DNA of 51,132 bases. Origin: an uncultured Prevotellaceae bacterium. GTDB lineage: Bacteria > Bacteroidota > Bacteroidia > Bacteroidales > Bacteroidaceae. Both the position numbers and the translations under genes were made by a program. Under the pieces are notes generated by a model. It saw nothing but the letters and a program-made list of their open reading frames with translations. It ran no database searches and was not told the origin of the DNA. This document shows positions 40,820 to 49,362 of the stretch, one piece after another; the stretch's first letter is position 1, and every line of letters begins with the position of its first letter. The DNA lies in the NCBI GenBank assembly GCA_900316355.1, contig ONCQ01000017.1, positions 1 to 51,132 on the forward strand, written 5' to 3'.

Positions 40820-42031
40820 ATGATGCAGGAACGACTTTGGAACCGCAACTACTGTCGCGTGATGACGGCGAACTTCGCTCTGTTCTTCGCCTTCTATCTG
40901 CTGACACCCCTGTTGCCGCTGTATCTCGTGGAGCGCTTTGATGCCACGAAGGATGTGGTGGGACTCGTGCTGAGCGGCTACACGCTGACGGCCCTGTTGG
41001 CGCGCCCTTTCAGCGGCTATCTGGTGGACAGTTTCCCCCGCAAGCGGGTGCTGATGGTGTGCTTCTTCCTCTTCTTCATCTTCTTCGGCGGTTATCTGGG
41101 AGCCTCGTCGCTGCTGCTCTTCACCATCGTGAGGACATTACACGGCGCCCCCTTCGGAGCGCTGACCGTTGCCAATTCCACGGTGGCCATCGATGTGCTG
41201 CCGTCGTCGCGGCGCAATGAGGGCATAGGCTACTACGGCCTTTCCAATAACCTGGCGATGGCCACTGCCCCCATGGCTGCCATCTACCTCTATCGGCTGA
41301 CGGGCGATTTCCAGCTGCTGTTCTGGCTGGCGCTGCTCATTGCCGGCATAGGCATGATGGTTGACAGCCAGGTGAAGCTCCAAACAAAACCGCTCGCCAC
41401 CCCCCAACAGCCAACAGCTAACAGCCAACAGCCAATACGCCGCGGGCTCATCCGCCTCGACCGCTTCTTCCTCGTCCGAGGCTGGCTGTTGGCCGTCAAC
41501 ATGGTCTTCTTCGGCTTCTGTTTCGGCGTGGTGAGCAACTACCTCGCCATCTACAGCAAGGAGGTGATGGGCATCACCGGCGGCACAGGCACCTGGTTCC
41601 TGCTTCTCTCCGTGGGCCTTGTCGCATCCCGTCTGCAGGGTGCCCGTGCGCTGCGCGAGGGCAAGCTGCTGCTGAATGCCACGGAGGGCGTCATCATCTC
41701 TTCGGTGGCCTACACGCTCTTCGTCCTCTTCCCCAACGAGTTCGGCTACTATGGCTCGGCACTCCTGCTCGGCCTCGGCAACGGCCACCTCTGGCCCGCC
41801 TTCCAGAACATGATTATCTCCATGGCCCATCACAACGAGCGTGGCACCGCCAATTCCACGCTGCTCATCTCGTGGGATGTCGGCATCGGTCTCGGTGTGC
41901 TCTGTGGCGGTGTCGTCAGCGAGCTCGCCGGTTACACCCCCGCCTTCTGGGTTGTGGCCATCTCTCAGCTTGTGGGTGCCGCCCTCTTCCTCATGGCTAC
42001 GCGCGCCTTTTACCAAAAGCGACAATTATAA
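40820..42031 (+). CDS. MFS transporter (efflux-type)
   Basis: The 403 residues form 12 predicted helices with MFS signatures: LTPLLPLYLVERFDATKDVV in helix 1-2, the loop GYLVDSFPRKRVLM (motif A), and GLGNGHLWPAFQNM in the second half. Members of this group in Bacteroidales are annotated as arabinose efflux-like or general MFS carriers; the substrate is unknown. A start at 40823 is equivalent. The central cytoplasmic loop (about residues 195-206, QQPTANSQQPI) is encoded by a CCAACAG heptamer array. The gene follows the sialic acid operon on the same strand, separated by a strong hairpin, so transport of a sialic acid-related sugar is only a possibility. Confidence 0.82.
   Translation: MMQERLWNRNYCRVMTANFALFFAFYLLTPLLPLYLVERFDATKDVVGLVLSGYTLTALLARPFSGYLVDSFPRKRVLMVCFFLFFIFFGGYLGASSLLLFTIVRTLHGAPFGALTVANSTVAIDVLPSSRRNEGIGYYGLSNNLAMATAPMAAIYLYRLTGDFQLLFWLALLIAGIGMMVDSQVKLQTKPLATPQQPTANSQQPIRRGLIRLDRFFLVRGWLLAVNMVFFGFCFGVVSNYLAIYSKEVMGITGGTGTWFLLLSVGLVASRLQGARALREGKLLLNATEGVIISSVAYTLFVLFPNEFGYYGSALLLGLGNGHLWPAFQNMIISMAHHNERGTANSTLLISWDVGIGLGVLCGGVVSELAGYTPAFWVVAISQLVGAALFLMATRAFYQKRQL
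41404..41438. repeat. CCAACAG heptamer array inside the MFS gene
   Basis: Five 7-base units (CCAACAG, CCAACAG, CTAACAG, CCAACAG, CCAATAC) are translated as QQPTANSQQPI, the same 11-residue peptide as in the CbiH-CbiC protein. Because the unit length is 7, all three forward frames give the same heptapeptide series. Confidence 0.85.
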
Positions 42032-42043
42032 ATCCTCTTCAGA

Positions 42044-42895
42044 ATGAAAAACAAACGAGCTATAGCATGGTTGGTACTTCTGGCATTGGTGCCGTCTGCT
42101 GCGGCGCAGGAGTGGCGACTCGTCTGGAGCGATGAGTTCAATGCCGACGGTAGGCCCGACAGTGCCGTATGGAACTATGAACACGGCTTTGTGCGCAACC
42201 ACGAAGCGCAGTGGTACCAGCCAGAGAATGCCTTTCAGGAAGGAGGATGCCTTATCATTGAGGCACGTAGAGACCATCGCCCGAATCCCACCTTCCGCTC
42301 TGGCGCCCGCCATTGGGGACAGCAGCGTGAGTGGATAGACTACACTTCTGCTTGCGTGACCACTCGTGGCAAGGTGGAGTTCCTCTATGGTCGCCTGGAG
42401 GTGCGCGCACGCATCCCTATCGCTGGAGGTTCTTGGCCTGCCATCTGGACGCTGGGCAACAGCATGCCGTGGCCCTCATGTGGCGAAATAGATGTGATGG
42501 AGTTTTACCGCGTGCATGGTGTACCCCATATCCTGGCCAATGTGGCATGGGGCGATGACCAGAGTCATCATGCTGTGTGGAACAGCAAGCGTGTGCCGTA
42601 TGCGCATTTCACGGAGCGCATGGCTGACTGGGAACAGCACTTTCATGTGTGGCGCATGGATTGGGACGAGACAGCCATCCGTCTCTATCTCGATGATGAA
42701 CTGCTCAACGAGCAGCCGCTCAGCGCTACAGTCAATGGCGCTGTTGGCCGCTATGCCAACCCCTTCCGTCAGCCGCATTATATTCTGCTGAATCTGGCTT
42801 TGGGCGGTGACAATGGTGGCACTATCGATGACACAGCCTTCCCCATGCGCTACGAAATAGATTATGTACGCGTGTACGCGAAGCAGAATTTTTGA
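42044..42895 (+). CDS. Glycoside hydrolase family 16 protein (laminarinase/lichenase-like)
   Basis: The 283 residues include a signal peptide (about 1-21, VPSAAAQ) and a GH16 beta-jelly-roll: RLVWSDEFNADGRPDSAVWN, GRLEVRARIPIAGGSWPAIW, the catalytic EIDVMEF (Glu148 nucleophile, Glu153 acid/base, Asp150 between), FHVWRMDWDETAIRLYLDD and MRYEIDYVRVY. The one-residue-longer ExDxxE spacing (EIDVME) is that of the laminarinase-type clan, so beta-1,3 or mixed-linkage glucan is the likely substrate. It starts 12 bases after the MFS stop and is probably co-transcribed. There is no SusC/SusD pair nearby, so it is not part of a canonical polysaccharide utilisation locus. Confidence 0.9.
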   Translation: MKNKRAIAWLVLLALVPSAAAQEWRLVWSDEFNADGRPDSAVWNYEHGFVRNHEAQWYQPENAFQEGGCLIIEARRDHRPNPTFRSGARHWGQQREWIDYTSACVTTRGKVEFLYGRLEVRARIPIAGGSWPAIWTLGNSMPWPSCGEIDVMEFYRVHGVPHILANVAWGDDQSHHAVWNSKRVPYAHFTERMADWEQHFHVWRMDWDETAIRLYLDDELLNEQPLSATVNGAVGRYANPFRQPHYILLNLALGGDNGGTIDDTAFPMRYEIDYVRVYAKQNF

Positions 42896-42947
42896 ACTGT
42901 ACACGCACATTTTTCTCTTTTCTTTTTTACCTTTTAATTATTCGTTG

Positions 42948-42955
42948 TATCTTTG
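42948..42955 (+). promoter_or_regulatory. Putative -7 promoter element of the cobalamin-regulated operon
   Basis: TATCTTTG lies about 20 bases before the predicted riboswitch P1 stem; the -33 region is a T-rich stretch without a clear TTTG. Confidence 0.6.
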
Positions 42956-42974
42956 CACCCGCATTTGGCAATCT

Positions 42975-43182
42975 CGTGGTCGAAACCCCGCGGGATGCAA
43001 GGGAATCCGGTGTGAGTCCGGAACAGTACCTGCTGCTGTAATCCCCTTTCACAGGTGCGCCTGTATAACGCCACTGGACTTTAAACATTAAACTACAAAG
43101 TCTGGGAAGGTAAGGTGCGCTGGGGAAAGTCAGAAGACCTGCCACGTGTAGTTTTAATGTTTAACGTTTAATGTTAACGTTT
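42975..43182 (+). promoter_or_regulatory. Cobalamin riboswitch and expression platform
   Basis: The 328-base gap before the TonB receptor is a cobalamin riboswitch. P1 is CGTGG (42975-42979) with CCACG (43142-43146). The core holds GGGAATCCGGTGTGAGTCCGG, CTGCTGCTGTAA, the B12 box GCCACTG (43070-43076), TGGGAAGG and the 3' GAAGACCTGCC. The B12-box hairpin (GACTTT/AAAGTC) has the loop TTAAACATTAAACTAC (43081-43096), which is complementary to GTAGTTTTAATGTTTAA (43148-43164) apart from one extra base. This is the position of the L5-L13 kissing contact, though far longer than usual. A second, slightly shorter complement follows. With cobalamin bound, the downstream start region would be sequestered and expression of the receptor operon lowered. 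Confidence 0.93.
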
Positions 43183-43223
43183 TAGGCCGTCTTAGCGTCC
43201 AGGAATAGGCGCAAGCGAAACTG

Positions 43224-45365
43224 ATGAAAAATCTCATGATTTTGGCCATGGTGCTCTTGTGCCTGGCTCTTCCCGCGTCTGCGCAGAAGCCTCTTGAAAC
43301 CGACACGCTTCAGGAGGTCGTTATCACCGGTACTGGCACGCAGCACCGGCTGAAGGACGTGCCCGTGCACACGGAGGTGATTACGCGCCGCGACTTGGAG
43401 CAATACGGCGGTCGCAGCCTAGAGGACATCTTGGGGGGCCTTTCGGCCAGCTTTGCCTTCAATGAGGATGACATGGGGTCGCAGATGCAGATGAACGGTC
43501 TGGGCAATGCCTACATCCTGATTCTCGTCGATGGCAAGCGCCTGCATGGCGACAACGGCGGCCAGAACGACTTGGCCCTGATAGACCCTGCCCGCATCGA
43601 GCGCATCGAAATCGTGCGCGGTGCCTCGTCAGCACTCTACGGTAGCGATGCCATCGCGGGTGTCATCAACATCATCACGCGAAAACCCGCTGAGGGATTC
43701 CTCGTGGAGAACGAGACACGCGGCGGCAGCTACAAAGACCTGCGGCAGCACAACGCTGTGGGCTTGACCTTCGGGCGTGTGCAGAGCTTCACGAACTTCC
43801 ATTTCCGCCATCGCGACGGATGGCAGAACACCGGCGAGGAAGACCCCACGCAGCTGGGAGGACGCGTCATCACCGACTCGCAGAACAAGACTGTCAACAA
43901 GAACCAGCTATGGCAGATCAGCGAACGCCTGTCGTGGCGCCCCATTGACGGCATGGAAGTCTATGCCGATGGGATGCTCTACCACAAACGCATCTATCGT
44001 CCCAACGGCAAGTATGCCATGGCCGATGTCCACGGCTATGACCTCTCCTATGACGATGCCTCCGCCTCGGCAGGATGGTCGTGGGCGTTGGAGAAGGGTC
44101 ACCGGCTGAGTGCCGACGTGACATGGAATCGTCATGGCTACTACTACGACTACACCTCGGAGAACGGATGGTTGGTGGAGACGGACAACCCCTCGCTACC
44201 CCTCATCTATTTTGCCGGAGACCGTGCGCTGCAAGCCGACCAGCGCCGCACGTTGGCACAGCTGAAAGGCATCTTTGAACTGCCTCACAGCAACCGCCTC
44301 AGCGTGGGCTATGACTTCCGCTACGACTGGCTGAAGGCGCCCTTGCGCATCGACAGCGATCGCGCTACGGACTGGACACAGGGCGTCTATGCGCAGGATG
44401 AATGGAATCCGCTGAAGTGGCTGAACGTCACCGGCGGCCTGCGCCTGGATCACAACCAGCAGTTCGGTCTGCATCTGACGCCAAAGCTCTCGGCGATGGT
44501 GAGCCTGGGCGACTTCAAGTTACGTGCCTCGTGGTCGCAGGGATTCAAGAGCCCAACACCTAAGGAGCAGCACTACCGCTATGTTCGTGAGATGGGCGGC
44601 ACGCGCCTCTTCCTGGGGAACACGGCGCTGAAGCCGCAGACGAACAACTACTTCTCACTCAACGGTGAGTACACGATGTCGAAGGTCAGTGTGAGTGTCA
44701 CGGGCTATTATAATAAGGTGAAGGACATGATCAACCTTGTGACGATTCCTGCGCGACAGGCACCAGCAGAACTCATCCTGCAGTATGACCCTGCATTCGT
44801 GCGGCAATACCAAAACTTGGAGGATGCCTACACCTATGGCGTTGATGTCACGCTGAAATGGAACATCACACGAGAGATAGCCATTGGTGGTGGCTACAGC
44901 TATTTGGAGGCGCAGGGACGCATTTATGACGAGGAGACGGAGCAGTTGCGCGAGCTCACCATCGATGGCACGGCGCACCACAAAGGTAATTTCTTTGCTA
45001 CATGGCGCCACCTGTTCAAGAATGTCTATCGCTTGGGCATCGGCCTCTATGGCCGTGCTTCCTCTACACGCTTCTATGAGAATTTCGGCAACGGCAAGGC
45101 TTACCACCTCTGGCGCCTCAACACCACCCACGACTTCGAGGGCCGTGCCCTTCGTTCGTGCGGGCTGACGCTGCGTGCCGAGCTGGGCGTGGATAACATC
45201 TTCAACTACGTCGATCGTACGCCCCACTTGCGCCACCTCGGCACAACGACACCCGGCACCACCATCTATGCAGCCGTGGTGATTCGCTTCAACAAAGGAA
45301 CAAAGATCAAAGATAACTCTAAACATTCAACCCTTAAAAACAATTACAACAATGAAGACGATTAA
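43224..45365 (+). CDS. btuB: TonB-dependent cobalamin receptor (BtuB-like)
   Basis: The 713 residues have a signal peptide (about 1-20, ALPASAQ), a TonB-box region (TLQEVVITGTGTQ), a plug domain (about 40-155, with LEDILGGL, ILVDGKRLHGDNGGQNDL and IERIEIVRGASSALYGSDAI) and a 22-strand barrel. The cobalamin riboswitch directly upstream gives strong evidence that the ligand is a corrinoid. The mature barrel ends near AAVVIRFNKG, but the frame runs on for about 20 polar residues (KIKDNSKHSTLKNNYNNED), an unusual tail for a barrel whose last strand should end in an aromatic residue. The end overlaps the next gene's start by 14 bases. Confidence 0.9.
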   Translation: MKNLMILAMVLLCLALPASAQKPLETDTLQEVVITGTGTQHRLKDVPVHTEVITRRDLEQYGGRSLEDILGGLSASFAFNEDDMGSQMQMNGLGNAYILILVDGKRLHGDNGGQNDLALIDPARIERIEIVRGASSALYGSDAIAGVINIITRKPAEGFLVENETRGGSYKDLRQHNAVGLTFGRVQSFTNFHFRHRDGWQNTGEEDPTQLGGRVITDSQNKTVNKNQLWQISERLSWRPIDGMEVYADGMLYHKRIYRPNGKYAMADVHGYDLSYDDASASAGWSWALEKGHRLSADVTWNRHGYYYDYTSENGWLVETDNPSLPLIYFAGDRALQADQRRTLAQLKGIFELPHSNRLSVGYDFRYDWLKAPLRIDSDRATDWTQGVYAQDEWNPLKWLNVTGGLRLDHNQQFGLHLTPKLSAMVSLGDFKLRASWSQGFKSPTPKEQHYRYVREMGGTRLFLGNTALKPQTNNYFSLNGEYTMSKVSVSVTGYYNKVKDMINLVTIPARQAPAELILQYDPAFVRQYQNLEDAYTYGVDVTLKWNITREIAIGGGYSYLEAQGRIYDEETEQLRELTIDGTAHHKGNFFATWRHLFKNVYRLGIGLYGRASSTRFYENFGNGKAYHLWRLNTTHDFEGRALRSCGLTLRAELGVDNIFNYVDRTPHLRHLGTTTPGTTIYAAVVIRFNKGTKIKDNSKHSTLKNNYNNEDD

Positions 45366-46467
45366 GTGTTTTGTGATGGCTCTTGCAGCCGTCGTGATGA
45401 CTGCTAACTTCGTAGCATGTTCCAGTGATGACAATGATGGCAGCGGCTCTGAGCAGCAGAAGAGTAACTTTGAAAAGTACATGTCTGCTGTGGAGAACGA
45501 AGTGAAGGGTGCCAAGGCCGTTAGCGGCAATAAGAAGGCCATCCTGCTGGTGGCTTTCGGCAGCACCTGGGAGAACGCCCACAACACCTTCAAGAAGGTC
45601 GTGGCTGACTACAAGTCCGACGAGGAATTCAAGGACTACGATGTCTTCTTTTCTTTCACCAGCGCTATCTGTATCAACAAGAGTAGAGGTGCCAATGGAC
45701 AAGGTGAACACTACGCCAGCCAGGACTTCTATTCCCCCAACTTCTGGCTCGAGGCTATCGGTCGTCAGAAGTACGAGGAAGTGCGCGTGCAGTCCCTTCA
45801 CATCATCCCCGGTGAGGAGTTCCTGCGTCTGCGTGACACCTACATCAAGGACTTCAAGAACAATATCTATGCCGACTTGGACGACGCTTATCTTGAGAGC
45901 GGCGTGAAGATCTTCATCGGTGGCCCGCTGATGGCTGAGCTCGAGGATGTGGAGGCTGTGGCCGAGGTCATCGATGCACAGTTCAACCAGTATGTTCAGA
46001 ATGGCAACGGCATGGTCTTCCTGGGCCATGGCAACCCCGAGGGCTACAACTATGGCAACGGCAACATTCGCTATCGTCAGCTCGAGGAAAGACTCCAAGC
46101 AAAGAACAGCCGCTACTTCGTAGCAACGGTCGATATGGAGGGTAACCTCTTGGACGACCTCTGGGAAGATCGCATGGCTCCTGATGGCAACAAGGTGATT
46201 GCTGACGGTAAGACCATCACTCTCCACGCCCTCATGAGCATCGCTGGTGACCACGCCCACAACGACATGTCCGGCATCGAGAACGAAGGCGACAGCTGGC
46301 GCGAGTTCTTCCAGGAGCAGGGCTACGTCTGCAACTACGACGGCAACGATGCCAACCCCGCCAACAACTGCATCCTCAATGGCCTGGGTGACTACGCCCA
46401 GATCCGCAACATCTGGAAGGAGCACACCGTGAACGCCATCGAGATGTTTGCTGAAGAGGAGGAATAA
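45352..46467 (+). CDS. cbiK: CbiK-like cobaltochelatase lipoprotein
   Basis: The 371 residues start with a lipoprotein signal (about 1-23, MTANFVAC) followed by SSDDND, an acidic patch of the kind that marks surface-exported lipoproteins in Bacteroidetes. The mature part matches sirohydrochlorin cobaltochelatase CbiK: KAILLVAFGSTWENA, FSFTSAICINKSRG, VQSLHIIPGEEFLRL (catalytic His), FLGHGNPEGYNYG (second His) and MSIAGDHAHNDMSG. Related surface lipoproteins such as IhtB of Porphyromonas gingivalis bind haem. In this riboswitch-controlled position next to BtuB it may bind or metallate corrin precursors outside the cytoplasm; that is inference. It overlaps the receptor gene by 14 bases. Confidence 0.85.
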   Translation: MKTIKCFVMALAAVVMTANFVACSSDDNDGSGSEQQKSNFEKYMSAVENEVKGAKAVSGNKKAILLVAFGSTWENAHNTFKKVVADYKSDEEFKDYDVFFSFTSAICINKSRGANGQGEHYASQDFYSPNFWLEAIGRQKYEEVRVQSLHIIPGEEFLRLRDTYIKDFKNNIYADLDDAYLESGVKIFIGGPLMAELEDVEAVAEVIDAQFNQYVQNGNGMVFLGHGNPEGYNYGNGNIRYRQLEERLQAKNSRYFVATVDMEGNLLDDLWEDRMAPDGNKVIADGKTITLHALMSIAGDHAHNDMSGIENEGDSWREFFQEQGYVCNYDGNDANPANNCILNGLGDYAQIRNIWKEHTVNAIEMFAEEEE

Positions 46468-46547
46468 GCTGAGTAAACACGTTTTATAAACATACCATGT
46501 TTTTCGCCTCTGTGAAGAGGTTACTATCTGCTAATTTTTGAAGGATT

Positions 46548-46582
46548 GGGACCGCTGCGTGCCTCGTGCACGCGCGCGTCCC
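46548..46582 (+). promoter_or_regulatory. Large imperfect hairpin before the adenosyltransferase gene
   Basis: GGGAC..GCGTGC pairs with GCACGC..GTCCC across 35 bases with a small internal loop. It lies 27 bases before the start at 46609 and after a small CCTCT/AGAGG hairpin (46507-46520). No T run follows. It may attenuate or stabilise expression between the riboswitch-controlled genes and the downstream genes. Confidence 0.4.
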
Positions 46583-46608
46583 ATTCCACTTTTGGAAATT
46601 GAACATTT

Positions 46609-47163
46609 ATGAAGATATACACTAAAACAGGCGACGCCGGACAGACCTCCCTTGTGGGCGGCCAGCGCGTCAGCAAATGCTGCCAGCGGCTGGAGAGCTA
46701 TGGCACTGTCGATGAACTCAACTCGCACATCGGTGTGCTGATGTCGGAACTCAGCGACCAGCAGGACGTGGATATGCTCCTCGACGTGCAGCGCACGCTG
46801 TTCGTGCTCGGCGGCTATCTGGCCACGGACACCAGTCAGCGCGATGTGCGCCCCGGAAACGTCATCACTCCTGAGATGGTGGCTGTGCTTGAAGCCGAGA
46901 TCGACCGTCTGCAGGCCCTGCTGCCGCCCCTGCGCCTCTTCATCCTGCCTGGCGGCACCCACGCGGCTGCCGAGGCTCACGTCTGCCGTACCGTCTGCCG
47001 CCGTGCCGAGCGCGAGATGCTGCGCCTGGCCGAGGAGGCTGAAGTCGATGCCACAGCACTCGCCTACGTCAACCGCCTCAGCGACTACCTCTTCGTCCTC
47101 GCTCGCAAGGCCAACATGGATGCCGGCGTGGAAGATATCGTATGGCGTCGCGACCATGAATAA
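46609..47163 (+). CDS. pduO: PduO-type ATP:cob(I)alamin adenosyltransferase
   Basis: The enzyme transfers the adenosyl group of ATP to cob(I)alamin or cobinamide to form the coenzyme. The 184 residues match the PduO/MMAB family: KIYTKTGDAGQTSLVGGQRV at the start (ATP loop), ESYGTVDELNSHIGVL, FILPGGTHAAAEAH, CRTVCRRAERE and VNRLSDYLFVLARKAN. Length is typical for the single-domain form. It lies within the B12 gene cluster, 141 bases after the CbiK-like gene, and its last bases overlap a possible ATG of the following receptor gene, so the two are probably co-translated. Confidence 0.93.
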   Translation: MKIYTKTGDAGQTSLVGGQRVSKCCQRLESYGTVDELNSHIGVLMSELSDQQDVDMLLDVQRTLFVLGGYLATDTSQRDVRPGNVITPEMVAVLEAEIDRLQALLPPLRLFILPGGTHAAAEAHVCRTVCRRAEREMLRLAEEAEVDATALAYVNRLSDYLFVLARKANMDAGVEDIVWRRDHE

Positions 47164-47191
47164 CCACTTTTTTTACACCACAACCCAGAGA

Positions 47192-49279
47192 ATGAAACAG
47201 ACATTCCTGCTGCTCGTGGCAGCAACCCTCATGCCGACAGCCACTTTTGCGGCCGACAACGATTCCATCGATGCACGTCACACCCATGACATGAACCCCG
47301 TGGTCATCACGGGCACGGGCACCTACCACCGTGCCGACAACTCCCCCGTGGCCGTGCAGGTCATCTCTGCCAAGCAGATTCAGGACGCGCAGGTGACATC
47401 GCTGCAGGACGCGCTCTCCAAGCTCACTTCCACCATCACCACCCACACCAACGGTATGGGCACGTTCGTCAACTTCAATGGCGTCAGCGACGACTACATC
47501 GTCATCCTCGAGAACGGCAAGCGCGTGAGCGGCGACGACCGCTGGAGCCGCATCAGCATGGAGAATGTGAAGCGCATCGAGATCTACAGCGGTGCCGCCT
47601 CTGCCCTCTATGGCAGCGACGCCATCGCGGGTGTCATCAACATCATCACCGACGACACCAAGTCGCCCGTCAGCGTCAGCTCCAACACACGCCTGATGAA
47701 CAACGGCCGTCTGGACGAAGACGTGGCCGTGGACGTCACCGCCGGCAAGTTCTCCAGTCGCACGGAATACACCCACCACCGTGCCGGCAACTGGCAGGTC
47801 AACCACTATCAGGAGTTTGAGGAGGGCGACAACAAAGTGCTGAAGCTCACAGGCCGTCCCATGTCAGCCGGCTACCACAGCAACAACATCGCCGAACGGC
47901 TGGAGTGGCGCTTCAACGACCAGTGGTCCGTCTATCTCCGTGGCTCCTACTACGACCATCTCACTGACCGTCCGCAGGCTGCTTCCTACTTCACGCAGAA
48001 GAAGACCACGGACAAGAAGACCAAGGAGACCACCTACACCTACACCCCCAAACAGGCTTACACCTACGACGTACACCACACCTCTTATATGTATGGCGGC
48101 GGTGCGCGCTGGACCCCCAACAACCGCATCCATCTCTATCTCGACGTCTATAGCGACAACTTCTCCTCGGACTACAACTACTGGCAGACCGATGAGAAAG
48201 AGGCCTACGACGAGACACGCAAGCGCACGCATTACATCAACGAGACACTGCGCGGCATCTTCCGTCTGGCCGACTGGAACAAGCTCACCGCCGGCGCCGA
48301 GTTCGTGCAGGAGAGCCTCACCAGCGAGAGCGACAACATCGACAAAGCCCGCACGAACACCTACAACCTCTTCGCGCAGGATGAGATCAATATCTTCAAG
48401 TACTTGGATGCCGTGGCAGGTGTGCGCTACACGCAGAACGACAACTTCGGTGCCGCCTTCACGCCCAATGCTGGCCTCTTCTTCCACATCGCCGGCTTCC
48501 GTCTGCGCGCCAGCTATGCCGGTGGCTATCGCACACCCACGCTCTCGCAGATGTATGCCACCGACCAGGCCAAGACCACTGCGCGCTATACCCTCAACAA
48601 CCCCGACCTGAAGCCCGAGAAGAATCACTTCTTCAATGTCAATGCCGAGTACAGCAACAAGTGGATGAGCGCCAGCGTCAGCGCCTTCATGAACAAGATC
48701 CGCGACATGATTAACTACCGCACGATGACCGACGACGAGATTGCCGCCTCCCCCGACCTCACCGCCCTGCGCGAGGAAGGCTGGAAGACCATCCGCCAGC
48801 GCGACAACATCGACAAGGCCACCGTCCGCGGCATCAGCGCCTCCGTGAAGTTCCTCATCCCTGGCGGCATCACCATCGGCGGCGGCTACACCTTCACCGA
48901 CTCCAAGGCCGAGACACAGACCCTCAACACCAAGACACAGCTCTACGAGGTCACCGAGTCCCCCGTCGATAAGAGCGTCCGCCATGTCGGCAACGTCATG
49001 GCCGCCTACGACCACACCTGGGGCAACTACCACCTCAACATCACCATCAACGGCCACATCCAAGGCGAGCGCTACAGCAGCACCTACGGCTATGCCGACG
49101 GCTTCAGCCAGTGGGACCTCGTCACCCGCCACACTGTCCGCCTCAAGCATTTCACCCTCGAGCCCGGCCTCGGCATCGAGAATATCTTCAACCAGCGCGA
49201 CACCTCCCCCTGGAACTCCAACTTCTCCACCATCACCCCCGGCCGCTCCTTCATCGCCAGCCTGCGACTCAAGTATTGA
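47192..49279 (+). CDS. Second TonB-dependent receptor of the B12 region
   Basis: The start is set at ATG 47192 (MKQTFLLLVAATLMPTATFA), which gives a standard signal peptide; an in-frame ATG at 47156 overlapping the adenosyltransferase stop is possible. The 695 residues include PVVITGTGTYHRADNSPVAV (TonB box), a plug (about 35-145, VKRIEIYSGAASALYGSDAI) and a barrel ending FIASLRLKY. It is similar in layout to the BtuB-like protein upstream (both GTGT after the TonB box, both SALYGSDAIAGVINIIT) and may take up another corrinoid, a precursor or cobalt complex. No separate riboswitch precedes it. A GAGTTCAA-type repeat array follows the stop codon. Confidence 0.87.
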   Translation: MKQTFLLLVAATLMPTATFAADNDSIDARHTHDMNPVVITGTGTYHRADNSPVAVQVISAKQIQDAQVTSLQDALSKLTSTITTHTNGMGTFVNFNGVSDDYIVILENGKRVSGDDRWSRISMENVKRIEIYSGAASALYGSDAIAGVINIITDDTKSPVSVSSNTRLMNNGRLDEDVAVDVTAGKFSSRTEYTHHRAGNWQVNHYQEFEEGDNKVLKLTGRPMSAGYHSNNIAERLEWRFNDQWSVYLRGSYYDHLTDRPQAASYFTQKKTTDKKTKETTYTYTPKQAYTYDVHHTSYMYGGGARWTPNNRIHLYLDVYSDNFSSDYNYWQTDEKEAYDETRKRTHYINETLRGIFRLADWNKLTAGAEFVQESLTSESDNIDKARTNTYNLFAQDEINIFKYLDAVAGVRYTQNDNFGAAFTPNAGLFFHIAGFRLRASYAGGYRTPTLSQMYATDQAKTTARYTLNNPDLKPEKNHFFNVNAEYSNKWMSASVSAFMNKIRDMINYRTMTDDEIAASPDLTALREEGWKTIRQRDNIDKATVRGISASVKFLIPGGITIGGGYTFTDSKAETQTLNTKTQLYEVTESPVDKSVRHVGNVMAAYDHTWGNYHLNITINGHIQGERYSSTYGYADGFSQWDLVTRHTVRLKHFTLEPGLGIENIFNQRDTSPWNSNFSTITPGRSFIASLRLKY

Positions 49280-49283
49280 GGGG

Positions 49284-49362
49284 GCAGGAGTTCAGGAGTT
49301 CAAGAGTTCAAGAATTCAAAGGTTCAAAGAGTTCAAGGGTTCAAAAGTTCAAAGAGTTCAAG
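49284..49362. repeat. GAGTTCAA-type tandem array
   Basis: About nine degenerate units of 8 or 9 bases (GAGTTCAG, GAGTTCAA, GAATTCAAA, GGTTCAAA, GGGTTCAAAA and similar) occupy the entire gap between the second receptor and the start codon of the CbiH-CbiC gene. The reverse complement resembles the array inside the anSME gene. Confidence 0.85.

Noticed and set aside
46844-47191. Upstream extension of the second receptor frame through the adenosyltransferase gene.
   Set aside because: The extension is an out-of-frame reading of a conserved enzyme; a standard signal peptide begins at 47192.
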